Origin: Lachnospiraceae bacterium UBA3762
GTDB lineage: Bacteria; Bacillota; Clostridia; Lachnospirales; Lachnospiraceae
NCBI GenBank assembly: GCA_002371615.1
Contig: DFGA01000064.1
Span: 23,549-87,548 of the forward strand
Reading direction: 5' to 3'
Length of the DNA: 64,000 bases
In this document: positions 1 to 8,100 of the stretch, in pieces
Numbering within the stretch: position 1 is the stretch's first letter
How the letters are laid out: the number at the start of each line of letters is the position of its first letter
Notes under the pieces: model-generated
What the model saw: the letters and a program-made list of their open reading frames with translations, nothing else
Told to the model about the DNA's origin: nothing
Databases searched by the model: none
Translations under genes and position numbers: made by a program

Positions 1-575
1 ATTACATCGCCGACAGGCTCAGGGAAATGCTTACGATATTTAAGGATAAAATGTATAATCCCGAAAAGCACAGGCAGGAGGTGTTTTTTGACAGGAATTA
101 TACCCCGCTTCTTGACCTGATATCATACGGACACGATATAGAGACAGCCTGGCTTATTGACAGGGGAATAGAAGTTCTCGATGATGATGAATTAAAGGCT
201 GCATATGGTGATATTACCTGCGATCTTGCCGATAATATCCTGCACAATGCTTTTGACGGCAATTCACTTGCACAGGAGTGCGAGGCGGGAGTCGTTAATG
301 AAGACAGGGTCTGGTGGGTTCAGGCAGAGGCAGTTAACGGATTCATAAATGAATACTTAAAGGATCCTTCGAAAACGGAGTATAAGGATGCGGCTGTTGC
401 ACAATGGGAATATATAAAGAAGAATTTTATCTATAAAGAAGGCGGAGAGTGGTACAACCAGCTTGATAAAAGCGGGAAACCATACGGGAATATGCCGGTG
501 GTCGGACCGTGGAAGTGTCCGTATCACAATGGAAGGATGTGTCTGGAGGTAAAAAGAAGAGGAATAGAATTTTGA
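1..575 (+). CDS. N-acylglucosamine 2-epimerase family, probably cellobiose/mannobiose 2-epimerase (C-terminal part)
   Basis: Only the C-terminal ~190 residues lie in the window; the frame is open from base 3, so the gene starts upstream and the internal ATG at 27 is not the real start. The family folds as an (alpha/alpha)6 barrel and epimerises a sugar at C2; the mannobiose/cellobiose branch acts on the reducing-end glucose or mannose of a disaccharide from plant fibre. Visible family signatures are SYGHDIETAWL, with the catalytic-type histidine, WWVQAEAVNGF, and a C-terminal GPWKCPYHNGRMCLE. The carboxyl end is complete, and the next feature is a tRNA promoter 25 bases on. The disaccharide branch is preferred over N-acylglucosamine epimerase because of the HDIE and PYHNGRMC segments, but the substrate cannot be settled from this fragment. 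Confidence 0.8.
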   Translation, partial: YIADRLREMLTIFKDKMYNPEKHRQEVFFDRNYTPLLDLISYGHDIETAWLIDRGIEVLDDDELKAAYGDITCDLADNILHNAFDGNSLAQECEAGVVNEDRVWWVQAEAVNGFINEYLKDPSKTEYKDAAVAQWEYIKKNFIYKEGGEWYNQLDKSGKPYGNMPVVGPWKCPYHNGRMCLEVKRRGIEF

Positions 576-599
576 TGCATAGAGATTTGAAAAAATTAG

Positions 600-628
600 T
601 TGACTACCACCGATGATTTTGATATTAT
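600..628 (+). promoter_or_regulatory. Promoter of tRNA-Leu
   Basis: TTGACT (600-605), a 17-base spacer and TATTAT (623-628) form a sigma-A type promoter about 31 bases before the mature tRNA 5' end. Confidence 0.7.
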
Positions 629-658
629 ATTCAAGTCGTCGAAAGAAGACGCCCAAAA

Positions 659-743
659 GCGGAAGTGTCGGAATTGGCAGACGAGCAAGACTAAGGATCT
701 TGTGGGCGCTTAGCCCGTGCGGGTTCAAGTCCCGCCTTCCGCA
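659..743 (+). tRNA. tRNA-Leu, anticodon AAG
   Basis: The acceptor arms GCGGAAG (659-665) and CTTCCGC (736-742) pair perfectly and the discriminator is A743. The D-arm contains GAATTGGCAGA, typical of bacterial tRNA-Leu. The anticodon stem GCAAGA/TCTTGT encloses the loop CTAAGGA, giving anticodon AAG followed by G37. A long variable arm (GGGC...GCCC), as in class II tRNAs, and a TTC-containing T-arm follow. CCA is not encoded. The anticodon has A at the wobble position, which is uncommon in bacterial tRNAs other than tRNA-Arg(ACG). Confidence 0.95.
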
Positions 744-746
744 TAA

Positions 747-785
747 AAAACCGGAACCAATGAGAATCCATTGATTCCGGTTTTT
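747..785. terminator. Intrinsic terminator, probably bidirectional
   Basis: CCGGAA-C-CAATG (751-762) pairs with CATTG-A-TTCCGG (769-780) around a 6-base loop. T5 (781-785) follows on the + strand and an A-run (745-750) precedes, so it can end tRNA-Leu on + and the small convergent gene at 791-985 on -. Confidence 0.85.
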
Positions 786-790
786 GTTTA

Positions 791-985
791 TCAGTTTGCC
801 ATAGAAGCTATTAATGCATCAATCTCTGCCTGAGATAATACCCTCCCGGGATTGGAAGCTGCGGGAGCCGGGGCAGATGCGACCTGTGTCGCGGTAAAAG
901 CCGCGCCTCCGCCTACCTGAGGTGATTTACCCATTATACTTGCAAGCAGTGCCTGCTGTTCTGCATCCAGTCCGTTCGAATCCAT
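791..985 (-). CDS. Small protein (64 aa) ending in a FliM-like LSQAEIDAL motif
   Basis: The function is unknown. The protein has a polar N-terminus (MDSNGLDAEQQALLASIMGK), a low-complexity Ala/Pro/Ser middle (residues ~25-46), and a C-terminal VLSQAEIDALIASM. The last segment closely resembles the LSQEEIDALL peptide at the N-terminus of the flagellar switch protein FliM, which in chemotaxis binds phosphorylated CheY. Here it sits at the C-terminus of an otherwise unrelated, probably disordered protein. The ATG at 985 has a good ribosome site (TTGGAG, 6 bases upstream). The gene has its own promoter (1028-1056) and ends at the hairpin at 747-785. It lies 71 bases downstream of yolD on the same strand. 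No flagellar or chemotaxis gene occurs in the window. That it is a real gene is likely; the CheY link is inference. Confidence 0.65.
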   Translation of the reverse strand: MDSNGLDAEQQALLASIMGKSPQVGGGAAFTATQVASAPAPAASNPGRVLSQAEIDALIASMAN

Positions 986-1027
986 GTTAACTCCAATCCA
1001 CCATAACTTTAATTGCCAATCTTAGTT

Positions 1028-1056
1028 ATTTTACAAAAATCACTCGGATAAATCAA
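1028..1056 (-). promoter_or_regulatory. Promoter of the 64-aa small gene
   Basis: Read on the minus strand: TTGATT (1056-1051), 17-base spacer, TAAAAT (1033-1028), about 35 bases from the likely transcription start to the ATG at 985. Confidence 0.6.
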
Positions 1057-1452
1057 CTAATCCGTAAAACTGATATCAAAAATGTCATCAATATGTATGG
1101 AAGTACCGTCCGTAAGAAGTACAGTCTGTTCAATCCTGTCGATCTTTTTGACGGTTCCGGAGGTGATGAGGTATTCACCGCCGCTTTTAAACATATCAGG
1201 TACAAAATGTGTTATAGCTACCGAGGTTTTGCCGGAATCAATCTGTAAAAGTGCCCGGTTGATCGTGGCAACCGCATCATCATCAAGAATGATCTTCTCA
1301 TTCGTCAGACGGGCAGTTTCGATAACGGCCTCGTCATAGCCGACAAGAGCGGCAAACGGAGAAAACTGGGCGGCTCTGTTTATCATTGACATATGAGGAC
1401 GTCTTTTTGAAGTGTGATGGGTATGTCCGATGATCCTGTCGTATCTGCTCAT
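1057..1452 (-). CDS. YolD-like family protein
   Basis: A 131-residue protein with the YolD-like hallmark RPHMSMINRAAQFSPFAAL near residues 18-36, followed by a small beta-rich C-terminal domain. YolD-like proteins are encoded next to Y-family translesion polymerases in Bacillota and are thought to act with them; a UmuD-like accessory role has been proposed. The ATG overlaps the end of the polymerase gene (ATGA type), implying translational coupling and a strict two-gene SOS operon. No catalytic residues are apparent. Confidence 0.88.
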   Translation of the reverse strand: MSRYDRIIGHTHHTSKRRPHMSMINRAAQFSPFAALVGYDEAVIETARLTNEKIILDDDAVATINRALLQIDSGKTSVAITHFVPDMFKSGGEYLITSGTVKKIDRIEQTVLLTDGTSIHIDDIFDISFTD

Positions 1453-2945
1453 GCCTTGTGGCCTCCCACCTGCTCATTTCGCTCCCTTGTGGTTGCGCCT
1501 TCAAGAAAATTGGTTCCCTTAAGGATGGCGTTCTTGCCGTATTTGTCCTTAATGGAAAGAGTGGCAAGCTGGAGCGCTTTTTCCCTGGCAAGGCGTTCGT
1601 CCTCTATTCGCCGGTCATTCTCTGCAGCCTCATAATCGGTGAAAAGATCAAGCTGTTCGTAGCGATCTTCGTTTTGAACCTCGGATTCCGGGACTACCTT
1701 GGCGGCGCATACATTCACACGCCTTATCATAAGACAAGGGTCCGTTATTCTCTCATACAGTCCGTCAACCGCCTTGGTAAGCATTACGGTTGATGATGTT
1801 TTGCGCTCGAGATTAACTGTCCCGTGCGCGTGCTTCGGAGTATATCTTCCGTATCTGTCGAGCCCTATATCTCCGTTATAATCTGCAAGATCCCTCGGAT
1901 CCTTAACACTTTCATATCCGATAGTCAGTACCATCTGGTCTGTGACAAGCCCTTTTCTGACAAGGTCAAGTGACAGAAGATCTGTCATTTCATGAACTAT
2001 GATCGCAGCCTCACGGCAACTGTATGGGCGCATCAGGACCTGACCGGAACTTAAGCTGTTGTTTGCGGGCTTGTACTGTCTGATGTCATTGATCGTACAA
2101 GGTTCCCATCCCCAGGCGTGGTCAATGATAAGCTCTGCATTAACTCCAAACTCTTTGTACAGGACATCTTCGTTTGTCTCTGAGCATGCTGCAATATCCC
2201 CCATAGTCTCCAGCCCCAGTTTTCTGAGCCTTTTCGCGATCCCTCCGCCGATCCGCCAGAAGTCGGTTATTGGGGTATGATCCCATAAGGTCCTTCGGTA
2301 ACTCATCTCGTCAAGCTCTGCGATCCTGACACCGTCCTTGTCGGCAGGTATATGTTTCGCCACGATATCCATGGCAACTTTGCAAAGGAACAGGTTTGTC
2401 CCGATCCCGGCGGTAGCGGTAATCCCCGTGGAGGAGAGTACATCCCTTATCATGGTCATGGCCAGTTCATGCGCATTCATATGGTATGTGTCGAGATATG
2501 CAGTCACATCCATAAATACTTCATCGCACGAATAGACGAGGATATCTTCGGGGGCTATATATTTCAGGTAGATCTTGTATATTTCGGTACTTACCTGCAT
2601 GTATCTGGCCATTCTGGGTACGGCCGTAATGAAACCGACTTCGAGGGTCGGATCCGAGATAAGCTTGGAAGTGATATATGAGCTGCCTGTAAAATCACGG
2701 TTACGGATACGGCTGCGTCTTCCGGCGTTAACGGTTTTGACAGTCTGTACTACTTCAAACAGTCTGGGCCTGCCGGGAATACCGTATGATTTGAGCCCGG
2801 GGGAGACGGCAAGGCATATTGTCTTCTCGGTACGTGAAGAGTCAGCAACGACAAGGTTGGTATCAAGAGGATCGAGTTCCCTGTCCACACATTCCACGGA
2901 GGCATAGAAGCTCTTAAGGTCTATCGATATGTAAATATGATCCAT
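1449..2945 (-). CDS. Y-family (UmuC/UvrX-like) translesion DNA polymerase
   Basis: A 498-residue error-prone polymerase that would bypass damaged template bases. The palm domain shows both metal-binding signatures: DLKSFYASVE near the N-terminus and SCDEVFMDV at ~140. Helix-hairpin-helix-like and little-finger regions follow. A sliding-clamp-binding motif QLDLF lies near residue 433, as expected for a polymerase recruited by DnaN. Length exceeds DinB (~350-420) and fits the UvrX/YqjW type. The ATG at 2945 has AGGAGG six bases upstream. The gene is transcribed from a promoter with a LexA box in its spacer, so it should be SOS-induced together with yolD, which it overlaps by four bases. The plasmid/phage-like UvrX type is sometimes mobile, but nothing here suggests a mobile element. 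Confidence 0.92.
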   Translation of the reverse strand: MDHIYISIDLKSFYASVECVDRELDPLDTNLVVADSSRTEKTICLAVSPGLKSYGIPGRPRLFEVVQTVKTVNAGRRSRIRNRDFTGSSYITSKLISDPTLEVGFITAVPRMARYMQVSTEIYKIYLKYIAPEDILVYSCDEVFMDVTAYLDTYHMNAHELAMTMIRDVLSSTGITATAGIGTNLFLCKVAMDIVAKHIPADKDGVRIAELDEMSYRRTLWDHTPITDFWRIGGGIAKRLRKLGLETMGDIAACSETNEDVLYKEFGVNAELIIDHAWGWEPCTINDIRQYKPANNSLSSGQVLMRPYSCREAAIIVHEMTDLLSLDLVRKGLVTDQMVLTIGYESVKDPRDLADYNGDIGLDRYGRYTPKHAHGTVNLERKTSSTVMLTKAVDGLYERITDPCLMIRRVNVCAAKVVPESEVQNEDRYEQLDLFTDYEAAENDRRIEDERLAREKALQLATLSIKDKYGKNAILKGTNFLEGATTRERNEQVGGHKA

Positions 2946-2977
2946 TACCTGCCTCCTTTTCCTTGTGCTCTTATCAT

Positions 2978-3006
2978 ATTATCGAACAAATGTTCCGGAA
3001 AGTCAA
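2978..3006 (-). promoter_or_regulatory. SOS promoter of the polymerase-yolD operon
   Basis: On the minus strand TTGACT (3006-3001), an exact 17-base spacer and GATAAT (2983-2978) form a near-consensus promoter. The LexA operator lies inside the spacer and overlaps the last base of the -10 box. Confidence 0.85.
2983..2996. promoter_or_regulatory. LexA (SOS) box
   Basis: CGAACAAATGTTCC matches the Firmicutes LexA consensus CGAACRNRYGTTYC at every position. It occupies the promoter spacer of the translesion polymerase operon; the divergent Nudix gene starts only 82 bases away and could be affected too. Confidence 0.92.
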
Positions 3007-3077
3007 TCTGTATTCATTCCGTACTTTCTGTGTTAGAATTATGGCTATATTTACATATAACAGGAAGAGAAGATACG

Positions 3078-3692
3078 GTGGTAGAAATGAAAGAAGATCA
3101 TAAAGATGCTCTCGAGTGGGAAGAGATAAGCACGGAACATATAGTAAGGGATGAGTGGATCGATATAAGAAAATCCGCATACAGATTTCCGGACGGAAGT
3201 GTATTTGAGCCGTTTTACAGCTACAGCAGAAGAGATTATGTTGTTATTGTAGCCGAAGATACTGACGGAAACTATCTGTGTGTCAGACAGTACCGGCAGG
3301 GGATCAAAAAGGTAACCTGCGAGTTTCCGGCAGGAGGTATAGAGCGAAGCGACGGAAAGCAATACGGAGGTGACGGGGATCTGTCAGCGGAGGACGCACT
3401 TGATGCAGCAAAACGCGAGCTGCTTGAAGAGACCGGATATAAATCGGAGGATTGGCAGCATCTTCTGACTCTTCCTTCAAATGCAACAATTGCGGACAAT
3501 TATGCACACTTATTTATTGCAAGAGGTTGCCGCAAAGTCGCCGGACAAAGTCTTGATGATACCGAGTTCCTGAACATAGAAAACCATACGCCGAGAGAGA
3601 TCGAAGAAATGATACAAAACGGCAAATTTCAACAGGCGATGCATATAGTCGCATGGCTTTTGGCTCATAGGGAAAGCAGACAGAAACAGTAA
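3078..3692 (+). CDS. Nudix hydrolase, ADP-ribose pyrophosphatase-like
   Basis: About 204 residues. It probably hydrolyses ADP-ribose or a related nucleoside diphosphate sugar; the exact substrate is not determined. The Nudix box is GG...(insert)...DAAKRELLEETGY, with the REXXEE core intact but a longer stretch between the GG and the helix than in the plain 23-residue box, and a characteristic CEFPAGGIE lead-in. The GTG at 3078 is preferred as start because AGGAAGAG sits ~9 bases upstream; an ATG at 3087 is the alternative. Upstream ATGs in frame fall in the divergent SOS promoter and are unlikely. The MATE gene begins directly after the stop codon, so the two are cotranscribed. Confidence 0.85.
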   Translation: MVEMKEDHKDALEWEEISTEHIVRDEWIDIRKSAYRFPDGSVFEPFYSYSRRDYVVIVAEDTDGNYLCVRQYRQGIKKVTCEFPAGGIERSDGKQYGGDGDLSAEDALDAAKRELLEETGYKSEDWQHLLTLPSNATIADNYAHLFIARGCRKVAGQSLDDTEFLNIENHTPREIEEMIQNGKFQQAMHIVAWLLAHRESRQKQ

Positions 3693-5054
3693 ATGAACAG
3701 GTGGTTTTCGGACAGAAATCTTAACAAAAAAATATGGGTTGTAGCCCTCCCTATCATGATCCAAAATCTTATCGATGCCGCCGTGAATTCGGTGGATGTA
3801 CTGATGCTCAATTATGTCGGACAGTCGGCAATAAGTGCTGTATCGCTTGCAAACAGTATGGTAGGAATATTCTTCATGTTCCTGTACGGAATCGGTACGG
3901 GAATTGCGATGCTTGCTGCGCAGTATTACGGCAAGGGGGATCTTAAGACCATTGAGAAGATCGAAGGAATAGGGCTTAGATTTGCACTGGGCGTGGCAAT
4001 CATAGGTGCAGCGGGCGCCCTGATGATACCGTCTTATCTTATGCGTATATATACAAATGACGAGGTACTTATTGAGATCGGTGCGAGATACCTCGTATAT
4101 ATGGCACCGGGACTTATATTCTGGGCAGTCAGTGCGGTATATATGTCGATCCTCAGATGTATCGGGAAAGTCATGGTAAGCACCGTTCTGGAGACAGTTG
4201 CGCTTGTTTGTAACGTGACATTAAATGCGGTATTTATTTTCGGTCTGTTCGGTGCGCCCAGACTCGGAGTTGTGGGTGTGGCAATCGCTACGGCATCAAG
4301 CCGCCTGATCCAGCTTTTGGGCTGCGTCTTTGTCTCGCTTTATATAAAACCCGGTGTGCCTCTTACTTTTGCTACTGTGTTTACAAGATACCGGCTTCTG
4401 GAGCATGATTTTTTTGTTATGGCAATGCCTGCAATAGGAAATGATCTCGTATGGTCATTGGCGTTTTCGGTCTATTCGATGATAATCGGGCATATGGGAG
4501 ACGACGCCGTTGCCGCATATTCAATAGTAAATGTTGTCAGAAATCTTGGAACGGTTATGTGTTACGGGATAGGAAGCGCCTCGGGAATAATCGTCGGCCA
4601 GATACTCGGAGAGGGTAATCGGGATGAGGGAATAAAAGCGGGTCATGCCTGTCTGAGACTGTCAGTTGTAACAGGAATTATTGGAGGACTGATCGTACTG
4701 GCGTTGATGCCGGTAACATTCAGATTTGTTTCGCTGACTGAAACAGCTCTTGATTATCTGAAGTTTATGCTGCTGATCAATACTTACTATGTTCTCGGTA
4801 CCGCCGTTAATACCACACTTATTGCGGGAGTATTCAGAGCCGGCGGAGACAGCCGCTTTGGATTTATGTGTGATCTGATAGATATGTGGGTGTATGCTGT
4901 GCCGCTTGGACTTGTGGCAGCATTTGTCCTGAAACTTCCGGTCAAGTGGGTGTACTTTCTTTTGTGTACCGATGAATTTGTGAAGTGGCCGTGGGTATTA
5001 AAGAATTATTTTTCATATAAGTGGGCAAAAAATATAACGAGAGACATAGGCTGA
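3693..5054 (+). CDS. MATE family efflux transporter
   Basis: A 453-residue integral membrane protein with about 12 hydrophobic segments arranged as two homologous halves (first half from ~ALPIMIQNLIDAAVNSVDVL, second from ~AMPAIGNDLVWSLAFSVYSM), as in multidrug and toxic-compound exporters that use a sodium or proton gradient. The start ATG abuts the Nudix stop codon, implying translational coupling. No specific substrate can be inferred. The gene is followed by a fresh promoter for the large fusion protein. Confidence 0.92.
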   Translation: MNRWFSDRNLNKKIWVVALPIMIQNLIDAAVNSVDVLMLNYVGQSAISAVSLANSMVGIFFMFLYGIGTGIAMLAAQYYGKGDLKTIEKIEGIGLRFALGVAIIGAAGALMIPSYLMRIYTNDEVLIEIGARYLVYMAPGLIFWAVSAVYMSILRCIGKVMVSTVLETVALVCNVTLNAVFIFGLFGAPRLGVVGVAIATASSRLIQLLGCVFVSLYIKPGVPLTFATVFTRYRLLEHDFFVMAMPAIGNDLVWSLAFSVYSMIIGHMGDDAVAAYSIVNVVRNLGTVMCYGIGSASGIIVGQILGEGNRDEGIKAGHACLRLSVVTGIIGGLIVLALMPVTFRFVSLTETALDYLKFMLLINTYYVLGTAVNTTLIAGVFRAGGDSRFGFMCDLIDMWVYAVPLGLVAAFVLKLPVKWVYFLLCTDEFVKWPWVLKNYFSYKWAKNITRDIG

Positions 5055-5057
5055 TTA

Positions 5058-5086
5058 TTGTTTTTTGAAAACCGAAATGCTATTAT
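5058..5086 (+). promoter_or_regulatory. Promoter of the permease/GGDEF/EAL fusion gene
   Basis: TTGTTT (5058-5063), 17-base spacer, TATTAT (5081-5086); the transcript would start ~30 bases before the ATG at 5125. Confidence 0.6.
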
Positions 5087-5124
5087 TAGAAGTTGAGATA
5101 CTGTAAGAACAGAGGATTTGCGGT

Positions 5125-8100
5125 ATGAATGAAAAGCAGCTGAAAAGGCATATGTCACCTCTTGCGGCGCTTGCGTTTTCGATAGGTACAAGCATCGGAT
5201 GGGGCTCGCTTGTTGTAACATGCAATACATATCTGGCAGGAGCCGGTCCCTGCGGAAGTGTGCTGGGACTTATCATCGGCGGAATAGCAATGCTTATAAT
5301 CAGCCGGAGTTACACATATCTCATGAGAATGTATCCGGAGGCCGGAGGAGCATACAGTTACTCCAAAGAGGTGCTCGGATACGACTACGGATTTCTGGCG
5401 GCATGGTTTCTGGCCATGACGTATCTGGCGATACTATGGGCCAATATCACATCACTCCCCCTGTTCGGAAGGATATTCCTTGGGGGTCTGTTCAAGGTTG
5501 GAAAACTTTATACGATATTCGGGTATGATGTTTACATCGGGGAAATCCTCCTGTCTGTTGCGGCTACGGTAGTGGCTACGCTTATCTGCGCTAATTTCAA
5601 GCGCGCGGTTGATGCTGCTATGGTTGTTCTTGCCGCAATATTCATACTGGGGATAGCAGTTTGTTTTGTGGAGGCACTGTCCGGCGGAGGCAGTGTAGGG
5701 AAGCCGTATTTTATCGAGGATACCAATGCCGTAAAGCAGGTCGTGGAGATCGCCGTCATATCACCGTGGGCATTTATCGGATTTGAGAATATCTCGCATT
5801 TTACTGAGGAATTTACCTTCGACAGGCGTAAGCTCGGAAGGATATTTACAATTTCGGTAATAGTTACGCTTTCTTTGTACATAATGATTACATTGATGTC
5901 GGTCACTGCATATCCCGACAGGTATTCAAACTGGTCGGAGTATATAGCGGATATCGGCAATCTCAGCGGAATTGAGGCTCTTCCTCCTTTTTATGCGGCT
6001 CATTATTATATGGGAGACAGTGGAGTCTATATACTGATGCTTGTTCTGCTGTCACTTGTCATCACGAGCCTCTTTGGCAATATAAGTGCTATTTCCAGAC
6101 TGTTTTACGCTCTGTCTAAAGACAGAATATTGCCGGGAAAACTGGATATGATCTATGATAACGGGATTCCGAAGAAGTCTGTTGCGCTGGTAGGGGCCGT
6201 ATCGGTGCTGATACCGTTTGTCGGGAGGACTGCAATAGGCTGGATAGTGGATGTAACCACAATAGGGGCTACTATTATATATGCACTCACCTGTGTTTCG
6301 GCTGTTAAGCTTGCAAAGGAATCGGGAGACAAGACGGAAGCAAGGCTTGGCCGCATCGGACTTGTTCTTATGGCTGCATTTGGCAGTTATCTGCTCATTC
6401 CCGATATAGTCACGAGAAGTTCTGTCTCTAAGGAAACTTTCCTTCTGTTCATAGTATGGAGTGTTCTCGGCTTCGTCTATTTCAGACACATTTTGAAGAA
6501 GGATGTCGAGAAACGCTTCGGCTCGTCTGCTATAGTATGGGTTGCGCTTATGAGTCTCGTCTTTTTTGTTTCTTTCGTCTGGATGAAACAGTCGATGCTC
6601 ACAACCGATGACGCAACAAAGGCAGCTGTTCTGGAGCATTATGAGAGTATTGCGGAAACTGACAGCGCCGAAGCTGTGGAAGTAGAGGCGTTTCTGGAGG
6701 GACAGTTTGAGAAGCGGGAGATGATTACGACAAATGTTGTGTTCATCACCATGATCGTATTTGCATTTGTTCTTGCTGTTATGCTTACCAATCATACTTA
6801 TATGTCGAGGCGGTCGCTTGAGAGCGAGATGAGAGCAAATACCGATTCAATGACGGGCGTCAGAAACAAACATGCGTATTTTGTTCGTGAGAAAGAGATC
6901 AATGAAACTATTGCGGCGGGAACCGTCAGAAATTTTGCAATCGTTGTCTGTGACCTGAATGGTCTGAAAAAGGTCAATGACACATTGGGGCACAAGGCAG
7001 GAGATGAATACATCATTGCATCTGCAAGGATGATAGGGGAGATATTCCAGCACAGTCCCATATACAGGGTCGGAGGAGACGAGTTCCTTGTAATCGTATC
7101 CGGAAGGGATTATAACGTCAGAGGCGAACTTATGCGCATTCTGCATGAGAGATCCAAAGATCATATCACAAACGGCGGCGCCGTTGTCTCCGGCGGAATA
7201 TCCGATTATATTCCCGATATTGATTTTGAGGTTAATAACGTCTTCAACAGAGCTGACAAGAAGATGTATGAAGAAAAGAAACTCTTAAAGAGTCTCGGAG
7301 CCGCAACAAGAGACGATGAAGTACAGACCGTATCGGAAAGCGCTGCTGCTTCATCACTTCCCGAAGGCTTTATAGAAGAAAATGTTATCCTAAATGTCAG
7401 AAGAAGTATTCTGATCGTTGATGATGAATCGATCAACCAGCAGCTTCTCGGCAATATGATCGAGGATGATTACGAAGTGCTGTATGCATCGGATGGTGAG
7501 GATGCTCTGGAAAAAATAGTTGAGCATAGGGAAGATATTGCCCTTATAATGCTTGATATTATGATGCCGAAGATGGGTGGAGTAGAGCTCCTTAGCAGGT
7601 TGAAGGAGGATCCGGAATTCAGGATCATACCGGTTATAGTACTGACTTCCGATCAGAATTCCGAAGTGGAATGCTTAAAGCTTGGCGCGGCTGATTTTAT
7701 TCCCAAGCCATATCCGCTGCCTGAGGTTATCAAGGCAAGGATCAATAAGTGTATCGAGCTCTATGAAGACAGGAGCATAATCAATTCGACACAAAGGGAT
7801 AATCTTACGAATCTGTTCAACATCGATTATTTCCAGCGATACGTCAAGCTGTTTGACCAGCATTATCCGGACAATCCTATGGATGCCGTTGTTGTTGATA
7901 TCAACAGATTCCATATGATCAATGAAAGGTACGGAAAGGATTATGGTGATATGCTGCTTAGGCGTGTGGGTGAGCGTGTCCGGCAGCAGGCTAGAAAGCT
8001 TGGCGGTGTCACATGCCGTCAGGGGGCGGATATTTTCTATCTGTACATACCGCACAGCGATGATTACAAAGATGTTCTTGATAAGATATCAGACAGGTTG

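Noticed and set aside
357..728. 123-codon minus-strand frame near the tRNA-Leu
   Set aside because: It runs through the tRNA gene and the end of the epimerase, so it cannot be real.
1449..2945. Integrated phage or plasmid remnant around the UvrX-type polymerase
   Set aside because: No integrase, attachment repeat or phage gene is near; neighbours are ordinary chromosomal genes.
2937..3077. Longer N-terminus for the Nudix protein
   Set aside because: The in-frame extension passes through the divergent SOS promoter and has no ribosome site; the GTG at 3078 has one.
6052..6795. 247-codon minus-strand frame opposite the permease part of the fusion
   Set aside because: Antisense shadow of hydrophobic codons; no start signal.
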